Assembly: GCA_964023275.1 (NCBI GenBank) | Contig: OZ029927.1 | Span: forward strand, 19,451,762-19,515,761 | Length of the DNA: 64,000 nt | From: Norana najaformis | Taxonomy: Eukaryota > Annelida > Clitellata > Crassiclitellata > Hormogastridae | Reading direction: 5' to 3' | Shown here: piece after piece, positions 51,611 to 63,445 of the stretch | Layout: each line of letters opens with the position of its first letter | Numbering within the stretch: the first letter of the stretch is position 1 | Notes under the pieces: generated by a model | The model's database searches: none | Told to the model about the DNA's origin: nothing | What the model saw: only the letters and a program-made list of their open reading frames with translations | Position numbers and translations under genes: made by a program

Positions 51611-54600
51611 TTGAGGAGTTCCTGTTACTTGCTTAGGCCACTGAGGAGTTCCTGTTACTTGATTAGGCCTTTGAGGAGTTCCTGTTACTTGCTTAGGCCA
51701 CTGAGGAGTTCCTGTTACTTGCTTAGACTACTGAGGAGTTCCTGTTACTTGATTAGGCCTTTGAGGAGTTCCTGTTACTTGCTTAGGCCTTTGAGGAGTT
51801 CCTGTTACTTGCTTAGGCCACTGAGGAGTTCCTGTTACTTGCTTAGGCCACTGAGGAGTTCCTGTTACTTGATTAGGCCACTGAGGAGTTCCTGTTACTT
51901 GCTTAGGCCTTTGAGGAGTTCCTGTTACTTGCTTAGGCCACTGAGGAGTTCCTGTTACTTGCTTAGGCCACTGAGGAGTTCCTGTTACTTGATTAGGCCA
52001 CTGAGGAGTTCCTGTTACTTGATTAGGCCTTTGAGGAGTTCCTGTTACTTGCTTAGGCCACTGAGGAGTTCCTGTTACTTGCTTAGACTACTGAGGAGTT
52101 CCTGTTACTTGATTAGGCCTTTGAGGAGTTCCTGTTACTTGCTTAGGCCTTTGAGGAGTTCCTGTTACTTGCTTAGGCCACTGAGGAGTTCCTGTTACTT
52201 GATTAGGCCTTTGAGGAGTTCCTGTTACTTGCTTAGGCCACTGAGGAGTTCCTGTTACTTGATTAGGCCACTGAGGAGTTCCTGTTACTTGCTTAGGCCT
52301 TTGAGGAGTTCCTGTTACTTGCTTAGGCCACTGAGGAGTTCCTGTTACTTGCTTAGGCCACTGAGGAGTTCCTGTTACTTGCTTAGGCCACTGAGGAGTT
52401 CCTATTACTTGCTTAGACCACTGAGGAGTTCCTGTTACTTGATTAGGCCTTTGAGGAGTTCCTGTTACTTGCTTAGGCCACTGAGGAGTTCCTGTTACTT
52501 GATTAGGCCACTGAGGAGTTCCTGTTACTTGCTTAGGCCTTTGAGGAGTTCCTGTTACTTGCTTAGGCCACTGAGGAGTTCCTGTTACTTGCTTAGGCCA
52601 CTGAGGAGTTCCTATTACTTGCTTAGACCACTGAGGAGTTCCTGTTACTTGATTAGGCCTTTGAGGAGTTCCTGTTACTTGCTTAGGCCACTGAGGAGTT
52701 CCTGTTACTTGCTTAGACCACTGAGGAGTTCCTGTTACTTGCTTAGGCCACTGAGGAGTTCCTGTTACTTGCTTAGGCCACTGAGGAGTTCCTGTTACTT
52801 GCTTAGGCCTTTGAGGAGTTCCTGTTACTTGCTTAGGCCACTGAGGAGTTCCTGTTACTTGCTTAGGCCACTGAGGAGTTCCTGTTACTTGCTTAGGCCA
52901 CTGAGGAGTTCCTGTTACTTGATTAGGCCTTTGAGGAGTTCCTGTTACTTGCTTAGGCCTTTGAGGAGTTCCTGTTACTTGCTTAGGCCACTGAGGAGTT
53001 CCTGTTACTTGCTTAGGCCACTGAGGAGTTCCTGTTACTTGCTTAGGCCACTGAGGAGTTCCTGTTACTTGCTTAGGCCTTTGAGGAGTTCCTGTTACTT
53101 GCTTAGGCCACTGAGGAGTTCCTGTTACTTGCTTAGGCCACTGAGGAGTTCCTGTTACTTGCTTAGGCCACTGAGGAGTTCCTGTTACTTGCTTAGGCCT
53201 TTGAGGAGTTCCTGTTACTTGCTTAGGCCACTGAGGAGTTCCTGTTACTTGCTTAGGCCACTGAGGAGTTCCTGTTACTTGCTTAGGCCACTGAGGAGTT
53301 CCTGTTACTTGATTAGGCCTTTGAGGAGTTCCTGTTACTTGCTTAGGCCACTGAGGAGTTCCTGTTACTTGCTTAGGCCACTGAGGAGTTCCTGTTACTT
53401 GCTTAGGCCTTTGAGGAGTTCCTGTTACTTGCTTAGGCCACTGAGGAGTTCCTGTTACTTGCTTAGGCCACTGAGGAGTTCCTGTTACTTGCTTAGGCCA
53501 CTGAGGAGTTCCTGTTACTTGCTTAGGCCTTTGAGGAGTTCCTGTTACTTGCTTAGGCCACTGAGGAGTTCCTGTTACTTGCTTAGGCCACTGAGGAGTT
53601 CCTGTTACTTGCTTAGGCCACTGAGGAGTTCCTGTTACTTGATTAGGCCTTTGAGGAGTTCCTGTTACTTGCTTAGGCCACTGAGGAGTTCCTGTTACTT
53701 GCTTAGGCCACTGAGGAGTTCCTGTTACTTGCTTAGGCCACTGAGGAGTTCCTGTTACTTGATTAGGCCTTTGAGGAGTTCCTGTTACTTGCTTAGGCCA
53801 CTGAGGAGTTCCTGTTACTTGATTAGGCCTTTGAGGAGTTCCTGTTACTTGCTTAGGCCACTGAGGAGTTCCTGTTACTTGATTAGGCCTTTGAGGAGTT
53901 CCTGTTACTTGCTTAGGCCACTGAGGAGTTCCTGTTACTTGATTAGGCCACTGAGGAGTTCCTGTTACTTGCTTAGGCCACTGAGGAGTTCCTGTTACTT
54001 GATTAGGCCACTGAGGAGTTCCTGTTACTTGCTTAGGCCTCTGATGAGTTCCTGTTACTTGCTTAGGCCACTGAGGAGTTCCTGTTACTTGATTAGGCCA
54101 CTGAGGAGTTCCTGTTACTTGATTAGGCCTTTGAGGAGTTCCTGTTACTTGCTTAGGCCACTGAGGAGTTCCTGTTACTTGCTTAGGCCACTGAGGAGTT
54201 CCTGTTACTTGATTAGGCCACTGAGGAGTTCCTGTTACTTGATTAGGCCTTTGAGGAGTTCCTGTTACTTGCTTAGGCCACTGAGGAGTTCCTGTTACTT
54301 GATTAGGCCTTTGAGGAGTTCCTGTTACTTGCTTAGGCCACTGAGGAGTTCCTGTTACTTGATTAGGCCACTGAGGAGTTCCTGTTACTTGCTTAGGCCT
54401 CTGATGAGTTCCTGTTACTTGCTTAGACTACTGAGGAGTTCCTGTTACTTGATTAGGCCTTTGAGGAGTTCCTGTTACTTGCTTAGGCCACTGAGGAGTT
54501 CCTGTTACTTGCTTAGGCCACTGAGAAGTTCCTGTTACTTGCTTAGGCCTCTGATGAGTTCCTGTTACTTGCTTAGGCCACTGAGGAGTTCCTGTTACTT

Positions 54601-55300
54601 GATTAGGCCACTGAGGAGTTCCTGTTACTTGATTAGGCCTTTGAGGAGTTCCTGTTACTTGATTAGGCCACTGAGGAGTTCCTGTTACTTGATTAGGCCT
54701 TTGAGGAGTTCCTGTTACTTGCTTAGGCCACTGAGGAGTTCCTGTTACTTGATTAGGCCACTGAGGAGTTCCTGTTACTTGCTTAGGCCTCTGATGAGTT
54801 CCTGTTACTTGCTTAGACTACTGAGGAGTTCCTGTTACTTGATTAGGCCTTTGAGGAGTTCCTGTTACTTGCTTAGGCCACTGAGGAGTTCCTGTTACTT
54901 GCTTAGGCCACTGAGAAGTTCCTGTTACTTGCTTAGGCCTCTGATGAGTTCCTGTTACTTGCTTAGGCCACTGAGGAGTTCCTGTTACTTGATTAGGCCT
55001 TTGAGGAGTTCCTGTTACTTGATTAGGCCTTTGAGGAGTTCCTGTTACTTGCTTAGGCCACTGAGGAGTTCCTGTTACTTGATTAGGCCTTTGAGGAGTT
55101 CCTGTTACTTGCTTAGGCCACTGAGGAGTTCCTGTTACTTGCTTAGGCCACTGAGGAGTTCCTGTTACTTGCTTAGGCCACTGAGGAGTTCCTGTTACTT
55201 GCTTAGGCCACTGAGGAGTTCCTGTTACTTGCTTAGGCCACTGAGGAGTTCCTGTTACTTGCTTAGGCCACTGAGGAGTTTCCTTAACACGCTTAGGCCT
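51611..55300 (+). repeat. 30-bp minisatellite, about 122 units, with higher-order pattern
   Basis: Unit CTGAGGAGTTCCTGTTACTT then GCTTAGGCCA. Variants (GATTAGG, GGCCTTTGAGG, GACTACTGAGG) occur in ordered blocks; from about 52800 to 53800 a four-unit 120-bp pattern repeats. The period of ten codons gives a 1324-codon open frame (RSSCYLLRPL repeats) with no start context, so it is not a gene. There are no spacers, so it is not a CRISPR array. Confidence 0.97.
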
Positions 55301-55350
55301 CTGGGAGTTCCCCATCAAGCGGCGCTACATAAATATGAAATTATGCTCAT
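55300..55350 (+). mobile_element. Retroelement 3' tail closing the 30-bp array
   Basis: GGAGTTCCCCATCAAGCGGC, then GCGCTACATAAATATGAAAT, the same kind of 3' end as in the LINE and SINE copies of the window. Confidence 0.65.
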
Positions 55351-55523
55351 TCAGCACGCACGCGATGTATTTGCGAATGCGACGAAGTGACTTTTATATT
55401 CGGGCCGACTTCCATGAAGAATTGCCTGACATACAGCACGGTCTGACGGAAGCAGACGTTGTTTCACTTGAGAAATCGTTTACTGTACTCGGCAGACCGA
55501 TAAAGGACGACCATGTGGCAATG

Positions 55524-55902
55524 AAAGTTTGAGAGAGAGAGAGACCGAGAGAAATACATAGAGAGAGAAAGAGATAGAGACAGAGAGAGACAGAGAGAGA
55601 CATAGAGAGACAGAGAAGAGAAAAAATAGAAAAAAAGAGAAAAACAAAAAACAGATAGAAAGGCTGAGAGAGAAAATAAGACAGACAGGCAGACAGACAG
55701 ACGGACAGACAGACGGACAGACAGACAGATTGACAGAGGCTGAAAAAGTGACTGAGAAAAAAAGAGAAAAAGATATATATATAAAAGAGGGATGGGATAG
55801 AGAGAGAAAGGGAGGAGGCAGGGAGGGAGGGAGGGAGCGAGAGAGGGAGGGAGGGAGGGAGAGAGGGAGGGAGGAAGGCAGGCAGGGAGGGAGGCAGGGA
55901 GG

Positions 55903-55935
<33 letters not shown>

Positions 55936-56028
55936 AGGCAGGCAGGCAGAGAGGGAGGCAAATAAGATAGAAAGGCTGATGGAAAAAAGAGATAGAGAGA
56001 GAGAGACAGAAACAGAAACTGGAAAAGT

Positions 56029-56064
<36 letters not shown>

Positions 56065-56075
56065 AGTATACCGCG
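55524..56075. repeat. (GA/GACA/GGGA/GGCA)n polypurine region
   Basis: Purine-rich DNA changing from GAGA to GACAGACA, GGGAGGGA and GGCAGGCA. The Glu/Arg and Ser/Leu frames are artefacts. Confidence 0.92.
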
Positions 56076-56524
56076 AGAGAGATGAAAAAGGTCAGAGATC
56101 AAGAGATCGACACTCAGCTGTCACCGTCCGTTTGCGATGTTTCTGCTTCTGACTACAGTCCCATGAATGAGACCCATATGACCCTACGCACTCTTAGAAA
56201 TGAAAAACAAGTCTAACAATATATATGTATATATATACATATACACACATACATATTACATATATATAATCAGTATTTATTATAGTGAGTCACATATAAA
56301 ATAACGATTTAGGACACACATATATTTGGAATAAACAGATATTCATAGTGTATGTGCATCCTGTTTTAAAACGGTTTGCGCCCAGTTGGACTGGCTTATG
56401 ATCCTCACGTATACGAAATCATATAATCTCAATGACGGTCATACAATCACACAAAGCGAGACCTAAGTCTGGGTCTTGACCCTATTTAAGTCTGCCTTTG
56501 CTAATATTAGGATGCTTTGTTGCA

Positions 56525-56922
56525 TAGAATAAATAAACGAATGGACGAAGAACGAACGAACGAATGAACGAATAAATGGATGAATGAACGAATGAATAGA
56601 TGAATAAATGAATGAATGAATAAATAAACGAATGAAAGCACGAATTAATGAGTAATAAATGAATGAGCAAATAAATAAATAAATGAACGAACGAATGAAT
56701 GAATAAATAAATGAATGAATGAATAAATGAATGAACGAACCAATGAATAAATAAATGAATGAAAGAACGAATTAATGAATAATAAATGATTGAGCGAATG
56801 AATAAATGAATAAATGAACGAACGAATGAATGAATGAATAAATGAATAAATGAACGAACGAACGAATCAATGAATCCTTAGCCACCTTAGCCTGACATAA
56901 CAGTGCTTCGCCAACGAATTAC
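56525..56922 (+). repeat. Left arm of large inverted repeat, (GAATGAAC)n
   Basis: About 350 bases of AATG/AATA/AACG repeats followed by CCTTAGCCACCTTAGCCT and AGTGCTTCGCCAACGAATTA. The complement appears at 57153-57424. Confidence 0.88.
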
Positions 56923-56924
56923 GC

Positions 56925-57016
56925 TTTTCAACTACGTTTACACTTGAAGATGCCGTAGATATATGCACTGCACATTATGACAACGGCATTACGGCGCTAT
57001 AGAAATCGTCAGATCA
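56925..57016 (+). mobile_element. F-family LINE 3' end inside the inverted repeat
   Basis: ATTATGACAACGGCATTACG, GCGCTATAGAAATCGTCAG, ATCAGATTAGAT. Confidence 0.6.
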
Positions 57017-57152
57017 GATTAGATAAGACTACTTTCGGCTGCTGAAACTGAGCAGCCTTTACTACGCAGCCCATGTGACCGGCACTTTCATGTAGCTGAT
57101 GCCTTGGACCTTTGGACTTCTTCTGCTTGCTCTGCAGTTTCTCCCAAAGACA

Positions 57153-57424
57153 GTAATTCGTTGGCGAAGCACTGTTAGATTAGGTTAAGGTGGCTAAGCA
57201 TTCATTAATTCGTTCGTTCGTTCATTCATTTGTTTATTCATTCATTCATTCTTTCGTTCATTTATTCATTCATTCGTTCGTTCATTTATCCATTCATTCA
57301 TTCATTCGTTCATTCGTGCATTTATTCATTCGTGCATTTATTCATTTATTCATTTATTCATTTATTCATTCATTCATTTATTCATTCATTCATTTATTCA
57401 TTCGTTCATTTATTTATTTATTAT
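57153..57424 (-). repeat. Right arm of large inverted repeat, (TTCATTCG)n
   Basis: GTAATTCGTTGGCGAAGCAC, GGTTAAGGTGGCTAAGCATT, then TTCATTCGTTCG repeats. Phe/Ile/His frames over it are artefacts. Confidence 0.88.
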
Positions 57425-57425
57425 T

Positions 57426-57940
57426 CACTCATAACGCACAGGGTTTATACGATCGGTGTTGATCCGAAATGACATTCTGATGACCAACAGACTATGATTT
57501 GCAATACACTTCGGTCTGCCTTCGCGGCGCATACGTGCGTGTCTCCGAAGCGCAGTTATACCGGAATGTCACGCAAGAACGCATTCATTAGACTGCGTAT
57601 TCATACACGAATTTACATTCGTTTATGTGTCTCCTGTCGTTTGCTAAGAGCTCAAGGACACGTGTGTAGAGTCAGTTTGGACTGTTCTCTAAAAAATAAT
57701 AAAGAGAATCGGTTTAAAAGTGTGGAGTTAAAGGCTCAACACCTTCTGATACGCTACAGTTTTCCGTATGTATCTAAACACTGACATTAAAAGGCGCTAA
57801 AGTATGATTGCTTATTCGTGGTTGAGCCCTAATGGTTTAAGTCAGTGCTAGAAATATTACGAATTTGCAGTGTAGCGGGCGAACCTATAGTGAGATAATG
57901 AATAGATTGATCATCCTTTTTCCTACTTTTTCAAATGTAT
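57426..57940. other. Region without recognisable gene
   Basis: A 96-codon plus frame (57494-57784) is present but has no recognisable similarity or splice context. Confidence 0.3.
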
Positions 57941-58012
57941 TATGAGCGCCCCTGTTGAGTTTATTCTCTAAGAGGCGCTTTATAAATCTTAAATTACAAT
58001 TACAATTACCTG
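57940..58012 (+). mobile_element. LINE 3' end (second type)
   Basis: GAGCGCCCCTGTTGAGTTTA, AAGAGGCGCTTTATAAATC, AAATTACAATTACAATTAC. Same end as at 40205-40275. Confidence 0.7.
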
Positions 58013-58164
58013 TTCTTTGACGTTTTGGCGCTGAGATGTGTTCGTGTTTTATTTAGCATGTATGCATAAGCTGACAGCTACCTGCTGGAAATATGGCTAG
58101 GATCCAGTACAAGCTTTCATCGGAACCTTGTTGTGCTGTATTTACAATCCTAACGTAGTGGCTG

Positions 58165-58290
58165 TAAAAATGGCGTGGCGCCCATTCAAACGGGCAGCGG
58201 TGGTGAAGGATCTCATGCAATAAATTCATTGCAAAATGAGCTGGGTCGAGGCCATACGGTCGCTATAGAAAAATGTGTACATCAGCATTT
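58165..58290 (+). mobile_element. S2-type retroelement copy
   Basis: ATGGCGTGGCGCCCATTCAA, GGGCAGCGGTGGTGAAGGAT, ATGAGCTGGGTCGAGGCC, ATACGGTCGCTATAGAAAAA. Confidence 0.82.
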
Positions 58291-58587
58291 ATTGCACTAG
58301 GCATCTTTATTAAGTGCCAGCAGAAAAACAAGACGAAACAGCGGCAAAAGGCATTTTCTACAGCGCAATGTGTTAGATATGGATAAATTAATGAATAATT
58401 TAAGTTTAACCAACTGTGACTCGGCAAAATGTGGCGAATACGAAAATATATTCCAATACTTTGTTCTGTTATCATGTGTGGATTTTTCGATATACTGGCT
58501 TAAACGTGCGCTTCATTGTGTTCAAAACACATCAGATATAAATATATTTACCTGATGTATATTATATATTAAGTAGGCTTATATTTG

Positions 58588-58660
58588 CCTTATATATATA
58601 TATATAGAGAGAGAGAGAGAAACAGACACAGACACAGACACAAAGACACAGAGAGAGAAT
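58588..58660. repeat. (TA)n, (GA)n and (GACACA)n run
   Basis: Short mixed microsatellite. Confidence 0.85.
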
Positions 58661-58824
58661 TGCAACATACGATATAATACAGGATACATGTAGGTCCCTA
58701 TATATCTATTTTTCCAAGAGCCCAGCCAATCTGCGCAATAATCTGTCTTTTCCAATTGCAATTCCATTCCGTTTCGCGCTTGTTTTCTCAGCAGGTCGCC
58801 TTCTCGTTACTTCTTCCTACATGT

Positions 58825-60062
58825 TCCGCCTCCTCCTTCTCCTCCTCCTTCTTCACCTCCTCTTCTTCCTCCCCTCCTCCTCCTCCTGCTCCTCTTCCTC
58901 CTCCTCTTCCTCCGCTTCTTCCTCCTCTTCTTCCTTCTCTTCCTTCTCCTTCTCTTCCTCCTCCTCTTCCTCTTCCTCCTTCTCCTTCTCCTCCTTCTCC
59001 TCTTCCTCCTCTTCTTCTTCCTCCTCCTCCTCCTTCTCCTCTTCTTTCTCCTCCTCTTCCACCTCCTCTTGCTCTTCCTCTTCTTCTTCTTCCTCCTCCT
59101 CCTCCTCCTCCTCCTCACCTCTTCTTCCTCTTCCTCATTCTGCCCTCGGCTTTTTAGCGCCGCAACTGTTGCTACTCCCCCCTCCTCCTCCTCCTCCTCT
59201 TCCTCCTCCTCTTCTTCCTTCTCTTCCTTCTCCTTCTCTTCCTCCTCCTCTTCCTCTTCCTCCTTCTCCTTCTCCTCCTTCTCCTCTTCCTCCTCTTCTT
59301 CTTCCTCCTCCTCCTCCTTCTCCTCTTCTTTCTCCTCCTCTTCCACCTCCTCTTCCTCTTCCTCTTCCTCTTCTTCTTCCTCCTCCTCCTCCTCCTCCTC
59401 CTCCTCACCTCTTCTTCCTCTTCCTCATTCTGCCCTCGGCTTTTTAGCGCCGCAACTGTTGCTACTCCCCTCTCCTCCTCCTCCTCCTCTTCTTCCTCCT
59501 CTTCTTCCTTCTCTTCCTTCTCCTTCTCTTCCTCCTCCTCTTCCTCTTCCTCCTTCTCCTTCTCCTCCTTCTCCTCTTCCTCCTCTTCTTCTTCCTCCTC
59601 CTCCTCCTTCTCCTCTTCTTTCTCCTCCTCTTCCACCTCCTCTTCCTCTTCCTCTTCTTCTTCCTCCTCTTCCTCCTCCTCCTCCTCCTCCTCCTCACCT
59701 CTTCTTCCTCTTCCTCATTCTGCCCTCGGCTTTTTAGCGCCGCAACTGTTGCTACTCCCCCCTCCTCCTCCTCCTCCTCTTCTTCCTCCTCTTCTTCCTT
59801 CTCTTCCTTCTCCTTCTCTTCCTCCTCCTCTTCCTCTTCCTCCTTCTCCTTCTCCTCCTTCTCCTCTTCCTCCTCTTCTTCTTCCTCCTCCTCCTCCTTC
59901 TCCTCTTCTTTCTCCTCCTCTTCCACCTCCTCTTGCTCTTGCTCTTCTTCTTCCTCCTCTTCCTCCTCCTCCTCCTCCTCCTCCTCCTCACCTCTTCTTC
60001 CTCTTCCTCATTCTGCCCTCGGCTTTTTAGCGCCGCAACTGTTGCTACTCCCCCCTCCTCAC
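58825..60062. repeat. Polypyrimidine higher-order array, four ~290-bp units
   Basis: Each unit is about 245 bases of CTT/CCT triplets followed by a 44-base mixed spacer (CATTCTGCCCTCGGCTTTTT, AGCGCCGCAACTG). Spacers begin at 59136, 59426, 59716 and 60009. Glu/Lys/Arg and Ser/Pro frames are artefacts of the triplet period. Confidence 0.95.
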
Positions 60063-60179
60063 ATCGTCTCTACTTAACAATGCATAACCTCGTCCTGTTA
60101 GTCCGTAATAACGAAGCCGTCTGCTTTCTTGGATTCCTCCCATTTACCCTCACCTACCCCCGCAAATGCTGCTGCCTGC

Positions 60180-60725
60180 ATACTGACTGTCCCATCGCAG
60201 TTCCATCTTCCCCTCTTCTTCATCAACCTCCCTTGCCTTCTAATCTTCTTCCTGCGCTTCCTTTTTCCTTCTTATACTCTTCCTACTCTTTCCCTTCCAT
60301 TCTAATCCTCTTCCTACTCTTCCCCTTCGCTTCTAATCCTCTACTCTTCCCTTCCCTTCTAATCCTCTACTCTTCCCCTTCACTTCTAATCCTCTTCCTA
60401 CCTTCTCTCTTTCATTCTAATCCTCTTCCTACTCTTCCCCTTCCTTTCAAATCCTCTTCCTAATCTTCCCTTCTTTTCAAATCCTCTTTCTACCCTTCCC
60501 GTTCCATTCTAATCCTCTCCTACTCTTCCCCTTTCCTTCTAATCCTCTTCATACTCTTCCTACCCTTACATTCCTCTTCCTACTCTTGCGTTCCATTCTA
60601 ATCTTCTTCCTCTTCCCTTCTTCATTCCATCTTTACTTTCTGCCTCTTCTTCTCCTCCTCTTCACTTCTCTATTCAATCTTTAAATTCTTCTCCTCCTTC
60701 TCCGCCTCTTCCATTCTCTTCGTAT
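60180..60725. repeat. Degenerate ~30-bp pyrimidine-rich repeat
   Basis: TTCTAATCCTCTTCCTACTC with TTCCCCTTC recurs about a dozen times with changes. Confidence 0.8.
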
Positions 60726-60977
60726 TCTGCTCCTTCTCCAGCCTCCCACATCTCTTTATATTCAACCTCCTCCTCCTCCTCCTCTTCTGGATGCAGACTG
60801 CCATCTTGTGTCGGCGCCAACGAATCCAAACCAACGTCTACAGCAACAAATCCTGCCAGCATCCATCCACTGCAACAGTCAGAAATAGCAGCAGCAGCAG
60901 CGCCATCTCATGATCGACGATTGCATATGATGAATATCAACCACCTGCCATTAGTCGCCTTGCATTAAGATTACATC

Positions 60978-60978
60978 A

Positions 60979-61060
<82 letters not shown>
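60978..61060. repeat. (AT)n dinucleotide array, about 80 bp
   Basis: Pure AT alternation, a possible cruciform or replication-slippage site. Confidence 0.95.
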
Positions 61061-61169
61061 CATATATGTACGGTTTCCACTACAAGTATATATTTATATA
61101 TTGCCAACACAATGAAAGTAAGCTGACTTTTAGGCATATATTTATGTATATATACATAGACCTGTATGT

Positions 61170-61514
61170 CTGTAAACACACATGCATACATATATACATA
61201 CATACATGCATACAAACATGCATACATACATGCATGCATACATGCATACATACATACATGCATACATATATGCATACAAGCATGCATACATACATATATA
61301 CATACATACATGAATACATACATGCATACATACATATATACATATACACATACATATATACATACATATTGATACATACATACATACATACATATTGATA
61401 CATACATACATACATACATATTGATACATACATATATACATGCATACATACATACATACATATTGATACATACATATATACATATTGATACATACATATA
61501 TACATACATATTGA

Positions 61515-61545
<31 letters not shown>

Positions 61546-61596
61546 TGATACATACATATATACATATTGATACATACATATATACATACATATTGA

Positions 61597-61627
<31 letters not shown>

Positions 61628-62145
61628 TGATACATACATATATACATACATATTGATACATACATACATACATATTGAAACATACATATATACATACATA
61701 TTGATACATACATACATACATACATACATATTGATACATACATATATACATACATTTTGATACATACATACATACATACATACATATTGATACATACATA
61801 TATACATACATTTTGATACATACATATATACATACATATTGATACATACATATATACATACATATTGATACATGTACATGCATACATACATACATACATA
61901 TTGATACATACATATATACATACATATTGATGCATACATACATACATACATACATATTGATACATACATATATACATACATATTGATACATACATACATG
62001 CATACATACATATTGATACATACATATATACATACATATTGATACATACATACATACATACATACATATTGATACATACATATATACATACATTTTGATA
62101 CATACATATATACATACATATTGATACATACATACATACAAATAC
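61170..62145. repeat. (TACA)n array with TTGATACA higher-order units, about 970 bp
   Basis: From about 61365 on, TATTGATACATACATATATA alternates with TATTGATACATACATACATA at 24-44-base spacing. Minus-strand frames up to 385 codons (MYVCMYQYVC) are artefacts. Confidence 0.95.
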
Positions 62146-62388
62146 CGTCTCTATTTCGGTGTCATCTCCAGGTCAAATGTAGTTTTAAGCGCAACGGACA
62201 CAGGTCAGACACCGTTGCACCTGTCCATGTGTGGAAAGGACATCCGACCTCTTTCCATGAGGACCGGGTATCTATTATCTGACAAAATCTCTGGCTAGTT
62301 CCTGCTCGCAATCGCAATGTGTAATGAGTCCAAACAGCCGGAGCCAGGGCCTATCAGAGGGGCATCAGGGCCGCTTTTGTCCAGGCTT

Positions 62389-62668
62389 CACATAGAGAAG
62401 AGGTCTCACATAGAGAAGAAGTCTCACATAGAGAAGAGGCCTCACATAGAGAAGAGGCTTCACATAGAGAAGAGTCCTCACATAGAGAAGAGGCTTCACA
62501 TAGAGAAGAGGTCTCACATAGAGAAGTCTCACATAGAGAAGAGGCCTCACATAGAGAAGAGGCCTCACATAGAGAAGAGGCCTCACATAGAGAAGAGGCC
62601 TCACATAGAGACCTCACATAGAGCAGAGGTCTCACATAGAGAAGAGGCCTCACATAGAGAAGAGACCT
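62389..62668. repeat. 18-bp minisatellite, 16 units
   Basis: Unit CACATAGAGAAGAGGCCT; two units are shortened (15 and 13 bases). The HIEKRP repeat frame follows from the six-codon period. No promoter or further coding sequence. Confidence 0.95.
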
Positions 62669-62749
62669 CATAGTTTGTATGTATTATTTATTAATATTTA
62701 TTTCTCCTTTTTTGTATTATGTATATATGTCTGTATCTATGTATGTATC

Positions 62750-62870
62750 TAATCTTTTATATAGCGCATTTTAAGAACCTCTCAAAAGCGCTGTGGACAT
62801 GGCTGCCCAGTTAATTTAAACAAGTAAGTCTTGACTAACGCAGAGAATGTTTCTTGGGCCAAATTCACAG
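62750..62870 (-). mobile_element. LINE 3' end (minus)
   Basis: Minus strand: GCCCAAGAAACATTCTCTGC, AGACTTACTTGTTTAAATT, GCGCTTTTGAGAGGTTCTTA, AAATGCGCTATATAAAAG, then TAGATACATACATAG. Similar to 34195-34310. Confidence 0.7.
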
Positions 62871-63030
62871 GATATAACTCACCATTGTGATATAGTAGGC
62901 TTACGATGTACATACATGCTTTGAGATTGGGGCCTCGTATTTGCAGTGGCCTGGGAATCTCTTAAAGTACAGGACTCTGCATCGTGCGTCAATACACCTC
63001 CGTTTCAGTCCACTATATATAGTTCACTAG

Positions 63031-63245
63031 TGGGACGTGATGGTGTAGTGGTATGGTCGGTGCCTAGTATACGGAGGGTTGCGGGTTCAAATTTGCCTCA
63101 AACAACAGCGTAGCGACCTTGGACAAGTTGCTCACACACAATTGTCTGTGAGGAAGGCAACGGGAAACCACCTCGCTCGTCTCATCCCCGCGGGTGGCGT
63201 AAAGCCAATGGACCTTCCTTGGGGCAGAGAACTCATCATCATCAT
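63031..63245 (+). mobile_element. T1 tRNA-headed SINE-like element
   Basis: GATGGTGTAGTGGTATGG (box A-like), GGTTGCGGGTTCAAATTTGC (box B-like), CCTTGGACAAGTTGCTC, GGAAGGCAACGGGAAACCAC; ends with ATCATCATCAT. Same family as 27673. Confidence 0.78.
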
Positions 63246-63445
63246 ATAGTTCACTATGGGTATCAAGGTCAACAGGATTCAGGTTCAAACAAGAGCCAAG
63301 GGCAATCGTTAACTAAAGGCCTCATAAGCGTCAAGGCCAAACCAGGCTTCAAGGCCAACCCAGATTCAAGTACATAACTCACAACATCTCGTTAGAGATA
63401 TTCGTAAAGCGGCTAAATGCAGTCTTGCTTTTGTTGTCTGATTGC

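Noticed and set aside
51611..55300. CRISPR-like array
   Set aside because: Units are contiguous with no spacers, and the genome is eukaryotic.
51416..55390. 1324-codon plus-strand frame with RSSCYLLRPL repeats
   Set aside because: A 30-base tandem repeat keeps the frame open by arithmetic. It runs from SINE body into array and retroelement tail, with no start context or splice sites.
58756..60463. Ser-, Pro- and Glu/Lys/Arg-rich frames
   Set aside because: Triplet polypyrimidine repeats; frames open on both strands and all are low complexity.
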